43,860 nt of DNA from positions 1-43,860 of IMG/VR virus record IMGVR_UViG_3300005617_000236. One strand, given 5' to 3'. Position numbers and translations under genes: made by a program. The stretch is from a virus. Under the pieces are notes generated by a model that was given only the letters and a program-made list of their open reading frames with translations, made no database searches and was not told the origin of the DNA. The first letter of the stretch is position 1. Each line of letters begins with the position of its first letter. This document shows positions 21,770-30,909 of this stretch, piece by piece.

Positions 21770-24700
21770 CAGCTTGCCCTCTGGACGGAGCTCGTCTTGA
21801 ACATACCGCGCTTGGCCCCGATCTGCAACGAGATCGCGGAGATGCGCAGCTTCGTGTTCTCCTCACCGCACAGCGCCTTCAACTGGATCATGCACGCCTC
21901 GGACTTCTGGGTCACGGGACGCGCATCGATCTGAAACGGGTACGCGCCGTCCAGATCCAGTGAGCCGGAGTTGAAGGGGCTGAGATCTGGCACCGTCGTC
22001 GTGCTCGAGGCCTGATCCAGCCCGACGCTGTAGTTGTGGAGCACCTTGATCTCGAAGGTGGTGATCTCCGACAGAGCAGGACCAAAGAGCGATCCCGCGA
22101 CCGACCCCAGCACGTGGACCGCGCGCAGTCGCTGGAACCCCGCAAGCGCACCGACGCGCAGCCACGCGGTGTTGATCTGGATGTTGATGCCTGCGTTGCG
22201 ATCCGTGTACAGCGTCGTGCTCTCGTAGAGTACGTAGCCGTTGCTGGCCAAGAACACGAGCACGTTGTCCTCGGTGACGGTGGCGCTCTTGACCGGGGTG
22301 TCCGTGTCGTTCGTGAACACCGACCACTGGTGGTTCTCGTAGTCCCACACGAGCATCGCGCCGTTGTTCACGAACCGCACCTGCTTCTTCGGCGCGTACA
22401 CGACCGCGTCGGCGATGAGCGTGTCGACCTCGGTGTCGACTTCGGCGCCGATCGGAACGCCGTCCTGGGCGACGCTCAGCTGCATGCTGCGGTTCAGGTG
22501 GCGCAGGCCCGCCTTGTCGCAGAACCAGAGCCCGTCCGCGTCGAGCGCGGTGCAGTTGGTGTTTTCCCAGACGACCCCATTGCCACCGAGCACCTTCATG
22601 ATCGGTGAGAAGTCGTTCTGCTGACCGAGGCGGTTGGGGCCGCGGCCCCAGATTGCACCGATCTGTCGCTCCTGGCCAACGATCAGCTTGTCGTCCATGG
22701 CCTCGATCAAGCCGCAGCGGCCGAGGCTGGTGTCGGTCTCGAACACGTAGAACTCGTTGGTGCCGGGGAAGAAGGCGATCGTGCGCTCCTCGGTGTACCG
22801 GATCTGCTGCTCCTCACCACCGCAGAACCAGATCCGGCCCTGGCACGAGGCGACGTGCTTGCAGGCCGGGTACGCGCTGTTCGAGAGCGCGCCGCCCGTC
22901 GTGTACAGCTGCTCGCCCGTGATCAGGTTGGTGACCGAGCTGCCGAACGTCGCCGACGCGAAGCCGCCGACCGTGTCCGCGCTCGCGTTGTTCTGCTGGC
23001 CGGAGAGCAGACCTGCGGTACCACACGGGATCCGGTAGAAGATGCTGCCGTTCGCTTCGGTCAGGTAGCCGGCGATGATCACGTTCGACTTGCGCGTGAG
23101 GCGCAGCGTCGGAACCGCGGTGATGCTGAGCGTCGCGAGACCACCGCCACCTGCGATGACGATCGAGACGGGCGTGGACGGGCGGCTCTGGTGCTTGTTG
23201 CCCTGGAGGTCGGTCCACTCGAACACGCACACGAACTGGTACGTGCCGTCCGGCAGACCACCGCCCGCGAGCGCCACCGAAGTCGTGATCTCAGTGCTCT
23301 CCGGGTACTGCTCGAACCCGAGCTCCGCGAGCGTCTGTCCGTCGTACAGCAGCGGGTTTGCGCCGGCGAGAACGAGCGCCTCGCCGCACTCGACGGAGTT
23401 GATCTGTGCGCCCCAGGTCAGTGACGTGATGTCGATCCCGAGCATCGTGGTGTCGAGGGTCGCCTCGACGATCCGGTCACCGTTGCCGCGCTGCTTGAGC
23501 GTGAAGGTCGTGGCGCTGCCAGTCGTCGCGTGCGGAATCTGCGCCGGGAACGTCGCGCCGCTCCCGTAGGCGAGGTACGGCGAGTCCAGGATCCCGCCGA
23601 ACGTCGAGTCGAACAGGAAGCCCCCGTTGAACCCCAGGCGCGAGCAGATGTCGTGCAGGCTGGTGACCGCGACGTGCGACGACGCGCTGCTCAGCCCGAT
23701 CTCGATCTCGTGGTGCTGCGACTGGGTGAGCGAGTAGTGGACTGCGCCCACGTACACGCTGCGGTTGCGAATGTGCAGCCCGGAGGCGATGCCCACCGAC
23801 CGCACGATGCCCGTGGACGCGAACCCCGCGGCCGTCGAGAAAGTTGGCGCGAACGCCGTGAACTTCCCACAGACCGCGTTGATCACGGTCGTGGTGACGC
23901 CCGGGGTGCCGGCCTCGTAAGCGAGCCAGAAGTGCTTGGAGTCGAACGAATCGACCAGCGTTGCGATCTTGCCGGTCGGAGCGTTGCCGATGTTCGTGAA
24001 CGCCGCAGCGGGCGCTGCGTTCTCGAGATCCGCGAGGACGAGCGCCAGCCCGTCCGCGGAGTTGGTCGAGTGCACGACCGCCACGTAGCCGTCGCGCGTG
24101 CTGACCACGTCGGTCGTCACGCAGACGCTGACAGCGTTGATCGGGTTCGCGAAGACCGTGCCGCTGTTGGCCTGAGCGTCGATGGTCGTCGCAGCGCCAG
24201 TACCGAGCATCAGGCACTGCACCGAGCGAGCCGTGGTCGAGCTGGGGTATGCCAGGAAGAAGTTGCTCGAGCCCGGCCCGTCATGGAAGCAGGCATCGAT
24301 CTGTCCCGTGCCGGTCCAGTCCGACTTGATCGTGACCACCGCGAGTGAGGCGCCCAGGTTCGACGTGAGGAGCGTCGTGCCGCGGATCGTGAGCGTCGCG
24401 CCGGCGGCGTCCGACTGCGCCCAGTAGATGCCGAACCGCGGGCCGCCACCGCTACCAGTCGGGTCGTAGACCACGCGCGGGCTGACCGCCTTGTTGTCGG
24501 TGCTGGTGTCGATGCGCGCGTCGCGGATCACCACACCCTTGCGCACCACGCGCAGGTACACGGCCGACTGCCCCGACGCGGTCTTCTCGTGCGTCGAGGA
24601 GTAGACGATCGCCTTGAGGTCGTCGGTGCCGGCGATGTCCGACTCGATCACGCGCCCGGGGCCGTGAAACGCGCCCTCGAGCTCCACCGCTGCGCGGTTC

Positions 24701-25017
24701 ATCGTGGTCTTGATCTGCTTCCACTTCGCGCCGTCCACGTCGGCGGTGTGCAGGCCGAGGCTCGACTCGAGCAGTGCTTCGCGGCGCCGCTTGAACACGC
24801 GCGCTTTGGTCGCGTCGATCGGGTTGTCGCCGCTGTACGCGGTGTCGCCGGCGACGAGCTCGCGCCAGCCCCCGCGGAGCGCGCACGAGAGCTTGTCGCC
24901 GCTCAGCTCCATGTTCTTGAGGATCTGGAGCTTGTCCGGGATAGCCAGGATCTCGTCCTGGGAGCGGTCAACGCCCTTCGTGAAGGGCACGTCGATGTTC
25001 CGGTACTCGAGCGCCAT
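21769..25017 (-). CDS. Large tail nozzle-like protein (P22 gp10-like architecture)
   Basis: This 1082-residue protein lies directly after the adaptor and neck genes. It is strand-rich throughout, suggesting beta-propeller or barrel domains. The stretch about 745-900 (IWGRGPNRLGQQNDFSPIM; ALDADGLWFCDKAGLRHLNR; YAPKKQVRFVNNGAMLVWDY; HQWSVF) resembles the P22 gp10 nozzle family, where similar strands form the lower tail tube. ATG 25017 was chosen as it overlaps the upstream stop; the frame is open further but that part is a shadow of the neck gene. The extra length may carry additional tail domains. Nozzle assignment is an inference from pattern and position. Confidence 0.6.
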   Translation of the reverse strand: MALEYRNIDVPFTKGVDRSQDEILAIPDKLQILKNMELSGDKLSCALRGGWRELVAGDTAYSGDNPIDATKARVFKRRREALLESSLGLHTADVDGAKWKQIKTTMNRAAVELEGAFHGPGRVIESDIAGTDDLKAIVYSSTHEKTASGQSAVYLRVVRKGVVIRDARIDTSTDNKAVSPRVVYDPTGSGGGPRFGIYWAQSDAAGATLTIRGTTLLTSNLGASLAVVTIKSDWTGTGQIDACFHDGPGSSNFFLAYPSSTTARSVQCLMLGTGAATTIDAQANSGTVFANPINAVSVCVTTDVVSTRDGYVAVVHSTNSADGLALVLADLENAAPAAAFTNIGNAPTGKIATLVDSFDSKHFWLAYEAGTPGVTTTVINAVCGKFTAFAPTFSTAAGFASTGIVRSVGIASGLHIRNRSVYVGAVHYSLTQSQHHEIEIGLSSASSHVAVTSLHDICSRLGFNGGFLFDSTFGGILDSPYLAYGSGATFPAQIPHATTGSATTFTLKQRGNGDRIVEATLDTTMLGIDITSLTWGAQINSVECGEALVLAGANPLLYDGQTLAELGFEQYPESTEITTSVALAGGGLPDGTYQFVCVFEWTDLQGNKHQSRPSTPVSIVIAGGGGLATLSITAVPTLRLTRKSNVIIAGYLTEANGSIFYRIPCGTAGLLSGQQNNASADTVGGFASATFGSSVTNLITGEQLYTTGGALSNSAYPACKHVASCQGRIWFCGGEEQQIRYTEERTIAFFPGTNEFYVFETDTSLGRCGLIEAMDDKLIVGQERQIGAIWGRGPNRLGQQNDFSPIMKVLGGNGVVWENTNCTALDADGLWFCDKAGLRHLNRSMQLSVAQDGVPIGAEVDTEVDTLIADAVVYAPKKQVRFVNNGAMLVWDYENHQWSVFTNDTDTPVKSATVTEDNVLVFLASNGYVLYESTTLYTDRNAGINIQINTAWLRVGALAGFQRLRAVHVLGSVAGSLFGPALSEITTFEIKVLHNYSVGLDQASSTTTVPDLSPFNSGSLDLDGAYPFQIDARPVTQKSEACMIQLKALCGEENTKLRISAISLQIGAKRGMFKTSSVQRAS

Positions 25018-25352
25018 CAGAACACCCAGAGGTTGGTGACGACCGTCTGCGTCTGGGCTTCCAGGTACAGGTACTTGTCGTCGGCCGCGGCGACGTCGGT
25101 CACGATGTCGCCGAGGTGCGCCGAAGGAGGCGAGCAGACACCGCATACGATCCAGCCGCGGGGCACGCGGCCGAGCTTGTGCGCGATCTTGTTGCTGAGG
25201 CCGGATCCCGTGTACGTGATCACCACCTGCTCGAGCAGCTGCCCGTTGAGGATGGGCATCTTCAGCGCGGGGTTGAGCACGCGCATGATCTTGTCCTGGA
25301 TCCGGTCCAGGATCGAGTTCCCGCTGTGGGTTCGGTCGAAGAGCTCGAGCAT
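25017..25352 (-). CDS. Small neck or tail-tube protein
   Basis: This 111-residue protein has a helical start and the strand-rich segment SNKIAHKLGRVPRGWIVCG, ending with LWVF. I know this KLGRVPRGWIV pattern from small podophage proteins that sit between the adaptor and the large tail protein, though their exact role is not settled. One-base overlaps with both neighbours. Structural role inferred. Confidence 0.6.
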   Translation of the reverse strand: MLELFDRTHSGNSILDRIQDKIMRVLNPALKMPILNGQLLEQVVITYTGSGLSNKIAHKLGRVPRGWIVCGVCSPPSAHLGDIVTDVAAADDKYLYLEAQTQTVVTNLWVF

Positions 25353-26056
25353 CAGAAGTAGTTCAGGGGGTTGTCGTCCTCGGCCGCCTCCGCGTCGGCC
25401 ACGCTGTGCGGGCTGCCCGCGTCTCGCCGCTCGGCGATCTCGTTCAGCTCGGCCTCCATCTTGTCGAGCTCGACGCGCAGCTCGCGCACGTCGGACTCTT
25501 CCTTCATGAGCATCTGGATCGCCGCGTACACGACGACGTAGCGCTCCCAGCCGTTCGGGAAGTTCACCGTGTCGCCGCCGTTCACGAGCAGCGTCGCCGA
25601 GGGGGCGAAGTGCAGCGTGCAGACGTAGGCGCCGTCAGGCGCCGGCAGCAGGCGCAGCACGGGCGCCGTACCCCCGCCGGTGATCTGGTACGAGGGCCGC
25701 TGGTACCATGAGGACAGCGTCGCGAGGTTCTTGCGCAGGTTGCGCTCGATCTTGTTGTACGGCAGGAGGCTGAAGCTGAAGCCGCCGATCGCGAGATCCA
25801 CGCCGTACAGCACGAGCAGGTTCGCCGCCGTGCTGGTCAGCGTGTAATCGGTCTGCCCGGCGACGGTGTTGAGGGTCTGCGAGACCTCGAGAAAGCCCTG
25901 CCCGTAGGCCTTGATCAGGAGCTCGGTGAGCTTCTGCACGCCCTCGTTGATCCAGGCGTCGATGCTGGTAGCCGAGTCCGCAATGAACCCGGCGACCGGC
26001 ATGTCGGCGCGCTCTCGAGCCCGCGCCCTCAGCGTAGTGAGGGACACCGCGCTCAT
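25352..26056 (-). CDS. Head-to-tail adaptor protein (P22 gp4-like)
   Basis: The 234-residue product starts with a helix (TLRARARERADMPVAGFI), then DAWINEGVQKLTELL, which is the usual beginning of podovirus adaptor proteins that bind below the portal ring. A strand-rich middle (DYTLTSTAANLLVLYGVDL) is followed by PNGWERYVVVYAAIQMLMKEESD, the conserved helix with the E-S-D ending, then a charged coiled-coil tail. It lies between capsid-associated and tail genes. Assignment is by pattern and position. Confidence 0.7.
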   Translation of the reverse strand: MSAVSLTTLRARARERADMPVAGFIADSATSIDAWINEGVQKLTELLIKAYGQGFLEVSQTLNTVAGQTDYTLTSTAANLLVLYGVDLAIGGFSFSLLPYNKIERNLRKNLATLSSWYQRPSYQITGGGTAPVLRLLPAPDGAYVCTLHFAPSATLLVNGGDTVNFPNGWERYVVVYAAIQMLMKEESDVRELRVELDKMEAELNEIAERRDAGSPHSVADAEAAEDDNPLNYF

Positions 26057-26059
26057 GTC

Positions 26060-26449
26060 TTACCCCCGGATCGGGAGCTGGGCCGTGTTGAGCAGGCAGG
26101 CGATGAAGTGCAGCTTCTCGTCGGACGTGAGGTCCGCGAGCGCCCCGCCCTTCCAGGTGCTGACGTTGATCTGCCGCGTGGACGCGACGGTCTCGGAGTC
26201 GATCGTCACCTCCCAGTCGTCGGGGGCCGTGAGGTCCTCGACGTTCGCGACGAACGCCACGAGGTCGTGGAACTTGTCGGTGAGCGTGATGCGGTACTTC
26301 CCCGTCGAGGAGAGGTACGTGACCGACCAGCCGCGGCCCTTGCGGGTCGACGCGGTCGGGTTCGCGGCACCGTTGCCGGTGAACTTGCCGGGCATGATCA
26401 CCACTTCCGGGTGAAGAGCGCGGACGGGCTGAAGGTTGCGAGCTGCCAT
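26060..26449 (-). CDS. Capsid-associated structural protein
   Basis: This 129-residue protein contains NLQPVRALHPEVVIMPGKFT near the start, a conserved opening I know from small proteins encoded just after podophage capsid genes, followed by KGRGWSVTYLSSTGKYRITLTDKFHDL. It is strand-rich and without enzymatic motifs. It may be a head-decoration or head-fibre subunit that binds the capsid through its N-terminus. Position right after the major capsid gene supports this. Confidence 0.65.
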   Translation of the reverse strand: MAARNLQPVRALHPEVVIMPGKFTGNGAANPTASTRKGRGWSVTYLSSTGKYRITLTDKFHDLVAFVANVEDLTAPDDWEVTIDSETVASTRQINVSTWKGGALADLTSDEKLHFIACLLNTAQLPIRG

Positions 26450-26508
26450 GTTGGTGTCTCCAGATCGAGCGCGGGGTCGAGGTTGCCCTCGACCCCTTGC
26501 TCAGTTGA

Positions 26509-27726
26509 TCAGCTGGGCAGCGTCTCGTTGGCGTTCCAGCCGGGAGCCGTGCAGCCGAGGTTGGCGTAGTACGCCATCCGGCCCTCGAACGTGTCCGTGG
26601 TCGAGTTGCGGAGGATCGACTGCCCGTCAGCCTCGATGGTCATCGGGGCCTTCTCGAGCGAGTAGAACTTCAGCGTCTTCATCGTGAGAGCGAAGCCGCG
26701 CCCGCCGGGGCAGTTCTGGTCGGCGACGATGCGCACCTGACCCTTGGGGCCGTTCACGCGGATCGCGGTGAAGCCGATCTCGCCGACCTCCATGTACTCG
26801 GTCTCGACCTTGCTGCCGAGAGCGACCTGGAGGTTCTTGTAGTCGATCGGGTTGCGCATCACGTGGCTGGGCTTGGCGCCCTCGCGGCTCATCAGCGCGA
26901 GGCAGGCCGCGAGGCCCTCCTCGGGGTTGAGCGCGCTCTCGTCCACGCGGATGCCGCCGAGCCGGGTCACGTCGGGGGTGCGGTCCACGCCGAAGAAGGC
27001 CGTGGCGCCCGGATCCGAGCTCGGGATCCAGCCGAGCAGGCCCGTGGGCAGGATGATCGAGCCGCCGTTCGCCGCGTCGCCCTCGGCGATCACGAAGTCC
27101 GACGCGCCGACCGCCGCATCGATCGCCGCCGAGACGGTGATCACGCCGGTGCCGCGGTTGACGGCCGAGACCGTGCGAGCGCCGCCGGCGCGCAGGGCGC
27201 CCGTTGCGGTGGCCGCGAACACGATCGACATGCCGACCTCGAAGTTGGTCACGTCGTTGAGGTTCGCGAGGGTGAACGTGGTGCCGACGCCGGGGTCGTT
27301 GGTGTCGATCTGGCCGCGGGTACCCGAGCCGTCCTGGTACAGCGCGATCGCCAGCGAGCGGGTGAGCGCGTTGAGCGCCGAGCCCATCTCGGTGTCGAGC
27401 AGCCGGATCAGCGCGCCCTTGTCCTTCTTCGCGGCGAGGATCGACTCGTGATCCACGTCGAAGAGGGCGTAGTCGTGGCCGCGGGTCAGGTTGAACCGAA
27501 CGCCCTTGTGGGGGTTCTTGTTCGCCTGGGCGGTCGAGAAGGTGGCCGACCGGCCGCGCGAGTCTGCGTAGCGCAGCGCGAGGTAGAGCGAGTCACCGAC
27601 GAAGTTCTCGTCCTTCGGCACGAGGGCCAGGAACGGGTTGTCGTCGTAGACCTCGTTTTCGACGCGCTCCTGCGGCCAGAGCGTCTTGTAGAGGTAGGGA
27701 ACGGTGCTGAGTGAGGCGGCTGCCAT
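26509..27726 (-). CDS. Major capsid protein
   Basis: This is a 405-residue protein in the expected place after the scaffold. Its features fit an HK97-fold capsid: a helical start (LYKTLWPQERVENEVYDDN), E-loop-like strands (RSATFSTAQANKNPHKGVRF), a long middle helix (about 90-125) and a strand-rich C-terminal half with an inserted domain (about 135-225). It reads without a cleaved prohead region because scaffold is separate. There is a 59-base gap downstream and a 36-base gap upstream, larger than elsewhere in this block, compatible with its own ribosome site and high expression. Confidence 0.8.
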   Translation of the reverse strand: MAAASLSTVPYLYKTLWPQERVENEVYDDNPFLALVPKDENFVGDSLYLALRYADSRGRSATFSTAQANKNPHKGVRFNLTRGHDYALFDVDHESILAAKKDKGALIRLLDTEMGSALNALTRSLAIALYQDGSGTRGQIDTNDPGVGTTFTLANLNDVTNFEVGMSIVFAATATGALRAGGARTVSAVNRGTGVITVSAAIDAAVGASDFVIAEGDAANGGSIILPTGLLGWIPSSDPGATAFFGVDRTPDVTRLGGIRVDESALNPEEGLAACLALMSREGAKPSHVMRNPIDYKNLQVALGSKVETEYMEVGEIGFTAIRVNGPKGQVRIVADQNCPGGRGFALTMKTLKFYSLEKAPMTIEADGQSILRNSTTDTFEGRMAYYANLGCTAPGWNANETLPS

Positions 27727-27762
27727 CGAAGTTTCCTCGACGGCAGGCTATGACCAACCGTC

Positions 27763-28668
27763 TTATTCCTCGGTCAAGAGGGCCGCGGCTTCGCGGTAGT
27801 AGTCGGATTCCGACTTCTTGGCCTTGGAGGGCTTTCCGGGCTGGCTGGGGCCAGCACCGGACTGATTCGTGAGTGATTTTGTGGCCTGCTGACTCACGGC
27901 CGCTGCGGAAACTGCTGGCTTCGTGGGTGATGTAGCCACCCCGCCACGCTTCTGCAACACTTCCTTCCAAGAATCGGCCTCTTTGTTGAGGTGGGTCTCC
28001 ACCGCCTCGAGCGCGATCTCGATGCTCTCCTCGAGCGTCTCGCCGGGCGCTTGCCCGGTGCGCGCGAAGTAGCTCTTGATGAAGTTGAGCGCTTCCTTCT
28101 CCGCCTTGCGAGCCGAAACCAGCCCGAACTTCGGGTCCTTGGCCTTTTCCTGGATCTGGGCCATCACGTTGGCCTCGGCCTTCTCGGCGCGGGAGGCCGC
28201 GAGCTCGCGCTCGAGCTGCTCGACGCGCGACATCACCTGCTCCTCCGGCTTGGGCTCGGGCTTCACCGGAGCCTTGCCGAGCACCTGATCCGCAGCGGCC
28301 GACCACGAGATCCCGGCCGCCGTCAGCAGCGCCATGGCGTCGCCCTTCGCGGCGGCGTCAGCGAGCGCCTTCGCGCGGGAGTCGAGACCAAGGGCCTCGC
28401 GCTCCTTGCGCAGGGCGGCCTTCTCCGCCGCGATGTCTTCCCAGGTCTTGGCGACCTTGTCCGGGGGCTTGGGTGGATCGGCCGGCTTGGGGGGCTCGTC
28501 GGCCTTCGCGGGGGCCTGAGCCGCAGGCGCTTCGGGCTGTTCCGCGACCGCGGGGTCGGCCACGGCTTCGGCCGCGGAAGCCTCCGGCGCGGGAGTCTCG
28601 GTCGGGGGCGCAGTGCGCTCCATCTGTTCCATGGCGGCCACGGCCGCGGCGATGTGATCGGTAGCCAT
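27763..28668 (-). CDS. Scaffolding protein
   Basis: The 301-residue protein is acidic and Ala/Pro-rich at the start (residues 14-75) and then highly charged, helical and coiled-coil-like (about 80-230), with a Ser/Lys-rich end. There are few aromatic residues and no enzyme motif. This composition, and position between portal and major capsid genes, is typical of podophage scaffold proteins that shape the prohead and leave before DNA packaging. Confidence 0.75.
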   Translation of the reverse strand: MATDHIAAAVAAMEQMERTAPPTETPAPEASAAEAVADPAVAEQPEAPAAQAPAKADEPPKPADPPKPPDKVAKTWEDIAAEKAALRKEREALGLDSRAKALADAAAKGDAMALLTAAGISWSAAADQVLGKAPVKPEPKPEEQVMSRVEQLERELAASRAEKAEANVMAQIQEKAKDPKFGLVSARKAEKEALNFIKSYFARTGQAPGETLEESIEIALEAVETHLNKEADSWKEVLQKRGGVATSPTKPAVSAAAVSQQATKSLTNQSGAGPSQPGKPSKAKKSESDYYREAAALLTEE

Positions 28669-28679
28669 CTGATTTTACC

Positions 28680-30608
28680 TCAAGGTCCTGCGATGTTCGG
28701 TGGTACGGCGGGGGTGGGGGGCATGTTCATGGTCAGCGAGTTGCTCATCGGGCCGGCGGGGACCGGGGGCGCGACCGCGCCGGGCGCGGGGGCCGAGCCG
28801 GGCGAGACGCCGGGCGCCGGCGCGGGCATCGGGGCCTCCTGGCCGGCGATCAGCTTGGCCGCGGCCTGATCGATCAGGCGCGCGAGCGCGGCGAGGCGCT
28901 CCTCGGGCGCGGCGTGGTTCTTGGCGAACAGGTATGCAGCCGTGCCGCGCTCGACGATGAGCGCGAGGTTGCTGTACTTATCGGGCATCTGGGCCTCTTC
29001 GTCGGTGTTCAGGATCTGGTCGATCATGAAATCGACGTCGTCCATGGCGGCGTTGCCCAGGTTGGTCTCGGCCTCGAGATCCGGCATGTCGAGCAGCTTC
29101 TGCGCGACCGCCTTGTCGATGAACCCGTCCGCCATCATCTCCTTGACGGCCTGCCGCCGTGCGGCGGGGGTACCGGGGAGGCTCGAGCTCGGGACGATCT
29201 TGATCGAGTACGCGCCGCGCTCGTGCGCGACGTCCTCCCACTTGATCGTTTCCATGTACCGCTTGTGCTCGTACTTGGTGACGTAGTCGGATCCGCCGAA
29301 CTCGCGCACCATGTCGAACATGGCCTCGACGAGCTCGCAGTGGAACCGGTCCCAGCGCTGGTGCTGCTTCGCGAAGCGCTCAGACTCGATCTCCTCGAAC
29401 TCGCGGATCGCCACGCCAGCATCCAGGCCGGAGGGCTTCTTCGCGCTCACGCTGAGCTCGCTGGCGCCGATGATCTGGAACGCCTTCTGGTACAGCCGGT
29501 CCAGCTGCGCGTAGTCCTCGGCCGCGACCGCGTTCGAGTTGTCGACCACCGGGGGGACGCCCCCGTTGAAGTACACGATGTCGCCGATCGCGTTGGTGAG
29601 GTGCTCGGGCGGGACCTTCGCCGACAGCGGCAGGAACACCCGGCCCTTTCCCTTGCGGCGCAGCTGCTCGGAGATCGACCGGATCAACCGGTTGATCTCG
29701 AGCTGAATCCCGGTGAGGATCTCGGCCACGCCCTTGCCCCAGAAGCCTCCCGACACGCGGGGCTTGTACTGGTAGAACACGAACGGGAAGCGCGGGAGCG
29801 TCCACTTCTCGCCGAACAGCTCGCAGTCGCCGTCCTCGAGCGCGATCGAGTGGTAGCCGTCCTTCGCCTTCGGTCCCGAGGGCAAGTGCCACCCCTCCCA
29901 GACCTGCACCATGTCGCCGAAGCCCTCGGCCTCGGTGCCCTTGGGCGCCTGCGCGGCCTCGATCTCGCCGGCGTACTTCGGGAACATCTCCTTGAGGACT
30001 TCCTTGTGGCAGAGCCGGCCCTGGATCATCTGGCGTGGCGCGCCGTACTTCGCGTCTGCCTCGTCGACCAGCAGCTCGTCGATGAACACGCGCTCGACGT
30101 TCACCTTGCCGAACTCGTCCATGTACAGCTTGTAGCCGCCGTCGCCGAACACGCACGAGTCGATGAAGATCAGGTCGTCCTTGTCGTAGACCTTGGCGTA
30201 GCCGAACATGCCCTCGCCGAACCGACCCAGTCGCTTCGCCTTCTGCTGCTCGCTCCACTGCGCGCCGTCCGTCGTGGTCTGGGGACGCGGCCGGTGCTTC
30301 GAGATCTTCGCGGCCAGCGTGTCGATGCCGGCCTCCACCACGTTGAGCGCGATCCTGCTCGAGGCCGCGATCGAGCCCCGGTTGTACTGCCGGGCGCCGA
30401 ACCCTACCAGATCGAAGTTCCCGTAGAGCCGCGCGTGAAGCAGGTTCATGTTGCGCCGCGTCGTCTGGTCCTTGTCCAGGGCCTGCGCGGCGGCGTTGAG
30501 CGCCTGCGCGCGCCTGCGCGGGTCTTCCTCGCGGAACCAGTAGCCGGGCTTGCCCACGTCATCAGGGCCGGGCTTTTTCTTTTTCTTCTCGAAATCTTTG
30601 TAGTCCAT
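28680..30608 (-). CDS. Portal protein
   Basis: This is a 642-residue portal of the podovirus type, the 12-fold ring through which DNA enters and leaves. Recognisable parts are ARLYGNFD and ARQYNRGSI near 50-75, NVVEAGIDTLAAKISKHRPRP, FIDSCVFGDGGYKLYMDE, RFPFVFYQYKPRVSGGFWGKG (about 280-300) and EINRLIRSISEQLRRKGKG, followed by a long helical region (ELVEAMFDMV) and a Pro/Ala/Gly-rich tail (about 590-640). The start contains runs of lysine codons (A5GA5). Located after terminase and before scaffold as expected. Confidence 0.85.
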   Translation of the reverse strand: MDYKDFEKKKKKPGPDDVGKPGYWFREEDPRRRAQALNAAAQALDKDQTTRRNMNLLHARLYGNFDLVGFGARQYNRGSIAASSRIALNVVEAGIDTLAAKISKHRPRPQTTTDGAQWSEQQKAKRLGRFGEGMFGYAKVYDKDDLIFIDSCVFGDGGYKLYMDEFGKVNVERVFIDELLVDEADAKYGAPRQMIQGRLCHKEVLKEMFPKYAGEIEAAQAPKGTEAEGFGDMVQVWEGWHLPSGPKAKDGYHSIALEDGDCELFGEKWTLPRFPFVFYQYKPRVSGGFWGKGVAEILTGIQLEINRLIRSISEQLRRKGKGRVFLPLSAKVPPEHLTNAIGDIVYFNGGVPPVVDNSNAVAAEDYAQLDRLYQKAFQIIGASELSVSAKKPSGLDAGVAIREFEEIESERFAKQHQRWDRFHCELVEAMFDMVREFGGSDYVTKYEHKRYMETIKWEDVAHERGAYSIKIVPSSSLPGTPAARRQAVKEMMADGFIDKAVAQKLLDMPDLEAETNLGNAAMDDVDFMIDQILNTDEEAQMPDKYSNLALIVERGTAAYLFAKNHAAPEERLAALARLIDQAAAKLIAGQEAPMPAPAPGVSPGSAPAPGAVAPPVPAGPMSNSLTMNMPPTPAVPPNIAGP

Positions 30609-30817
30609 CAGCTGGCCGCGAAGTCCTCGGGGAAGACCTGATTGAACAGATCCATCTCCTCTTGCTTGGTCATCCCGAGCCGTCCCTTACGGGTGTCGGG
30701 CTCCGCCGGCTTCGGGGGCGCCTCGAGCTCGGGCATGAGCGTGATCTCCGTGCCCTCGTGCTTGAGGTGCAGGATGTTGTTCTCGCGCATGAAGGCGACG
30801 AGCTCCGGGAGGGTCAC
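30608..30817 (-). CDS. Small protein between terminase and portal
   Basis: This 69-residue protein starts from GTG 30817 (GGAG six bases upstream, GTGA overlap with the preceding tiny gene) and ends one base inside the portal start. It opens with a helix (LPELVAFMRENNILHLKHEG), then a Pro-rich linker and a second helix (TKQEEMDLFNQVFPEDF). The look is of an adaptor peptide with two interaction helices. Upstream in-frame sequence is only a shadow of the terminase end. Function unknown. Confidence 0.55.
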   Translation of the reverse strand: MTLPELVAFMRENNILHLKHEGTEITLMPELEAPPKPAEPDTRKGRLGMTKQEEMDLFNQVFPEDFAAS

Positions 30818-30909
30818 TGCCAGCTCCGGGGGAGCTTGGACACGACCCAGCCCACGGCGCAGATGCCGATGAAGCGACGGATCCAGGGTTGACGCAGCGC
30901 GTCGATCAT
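30814..30909 (-). CDS. Tiny membrane peptide overlapping the terminase end
   Basis: A 31-residue peptide begins at an ATG that overlaps the terminase stop (ATGA) and ends GTGA-overlapped with the next gene. Its middle (about residues 12-24, RFIGICAVGWVVS) is hydrophobic with basic flanks, like a short membrane helix. Exact coupling on both sides is the evidence for translation. Function unknown. Confidence 0.4.
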   Translation of the reverse strand: MIDALRQPWIRRFIGICAVGWVVSKLPRSWQ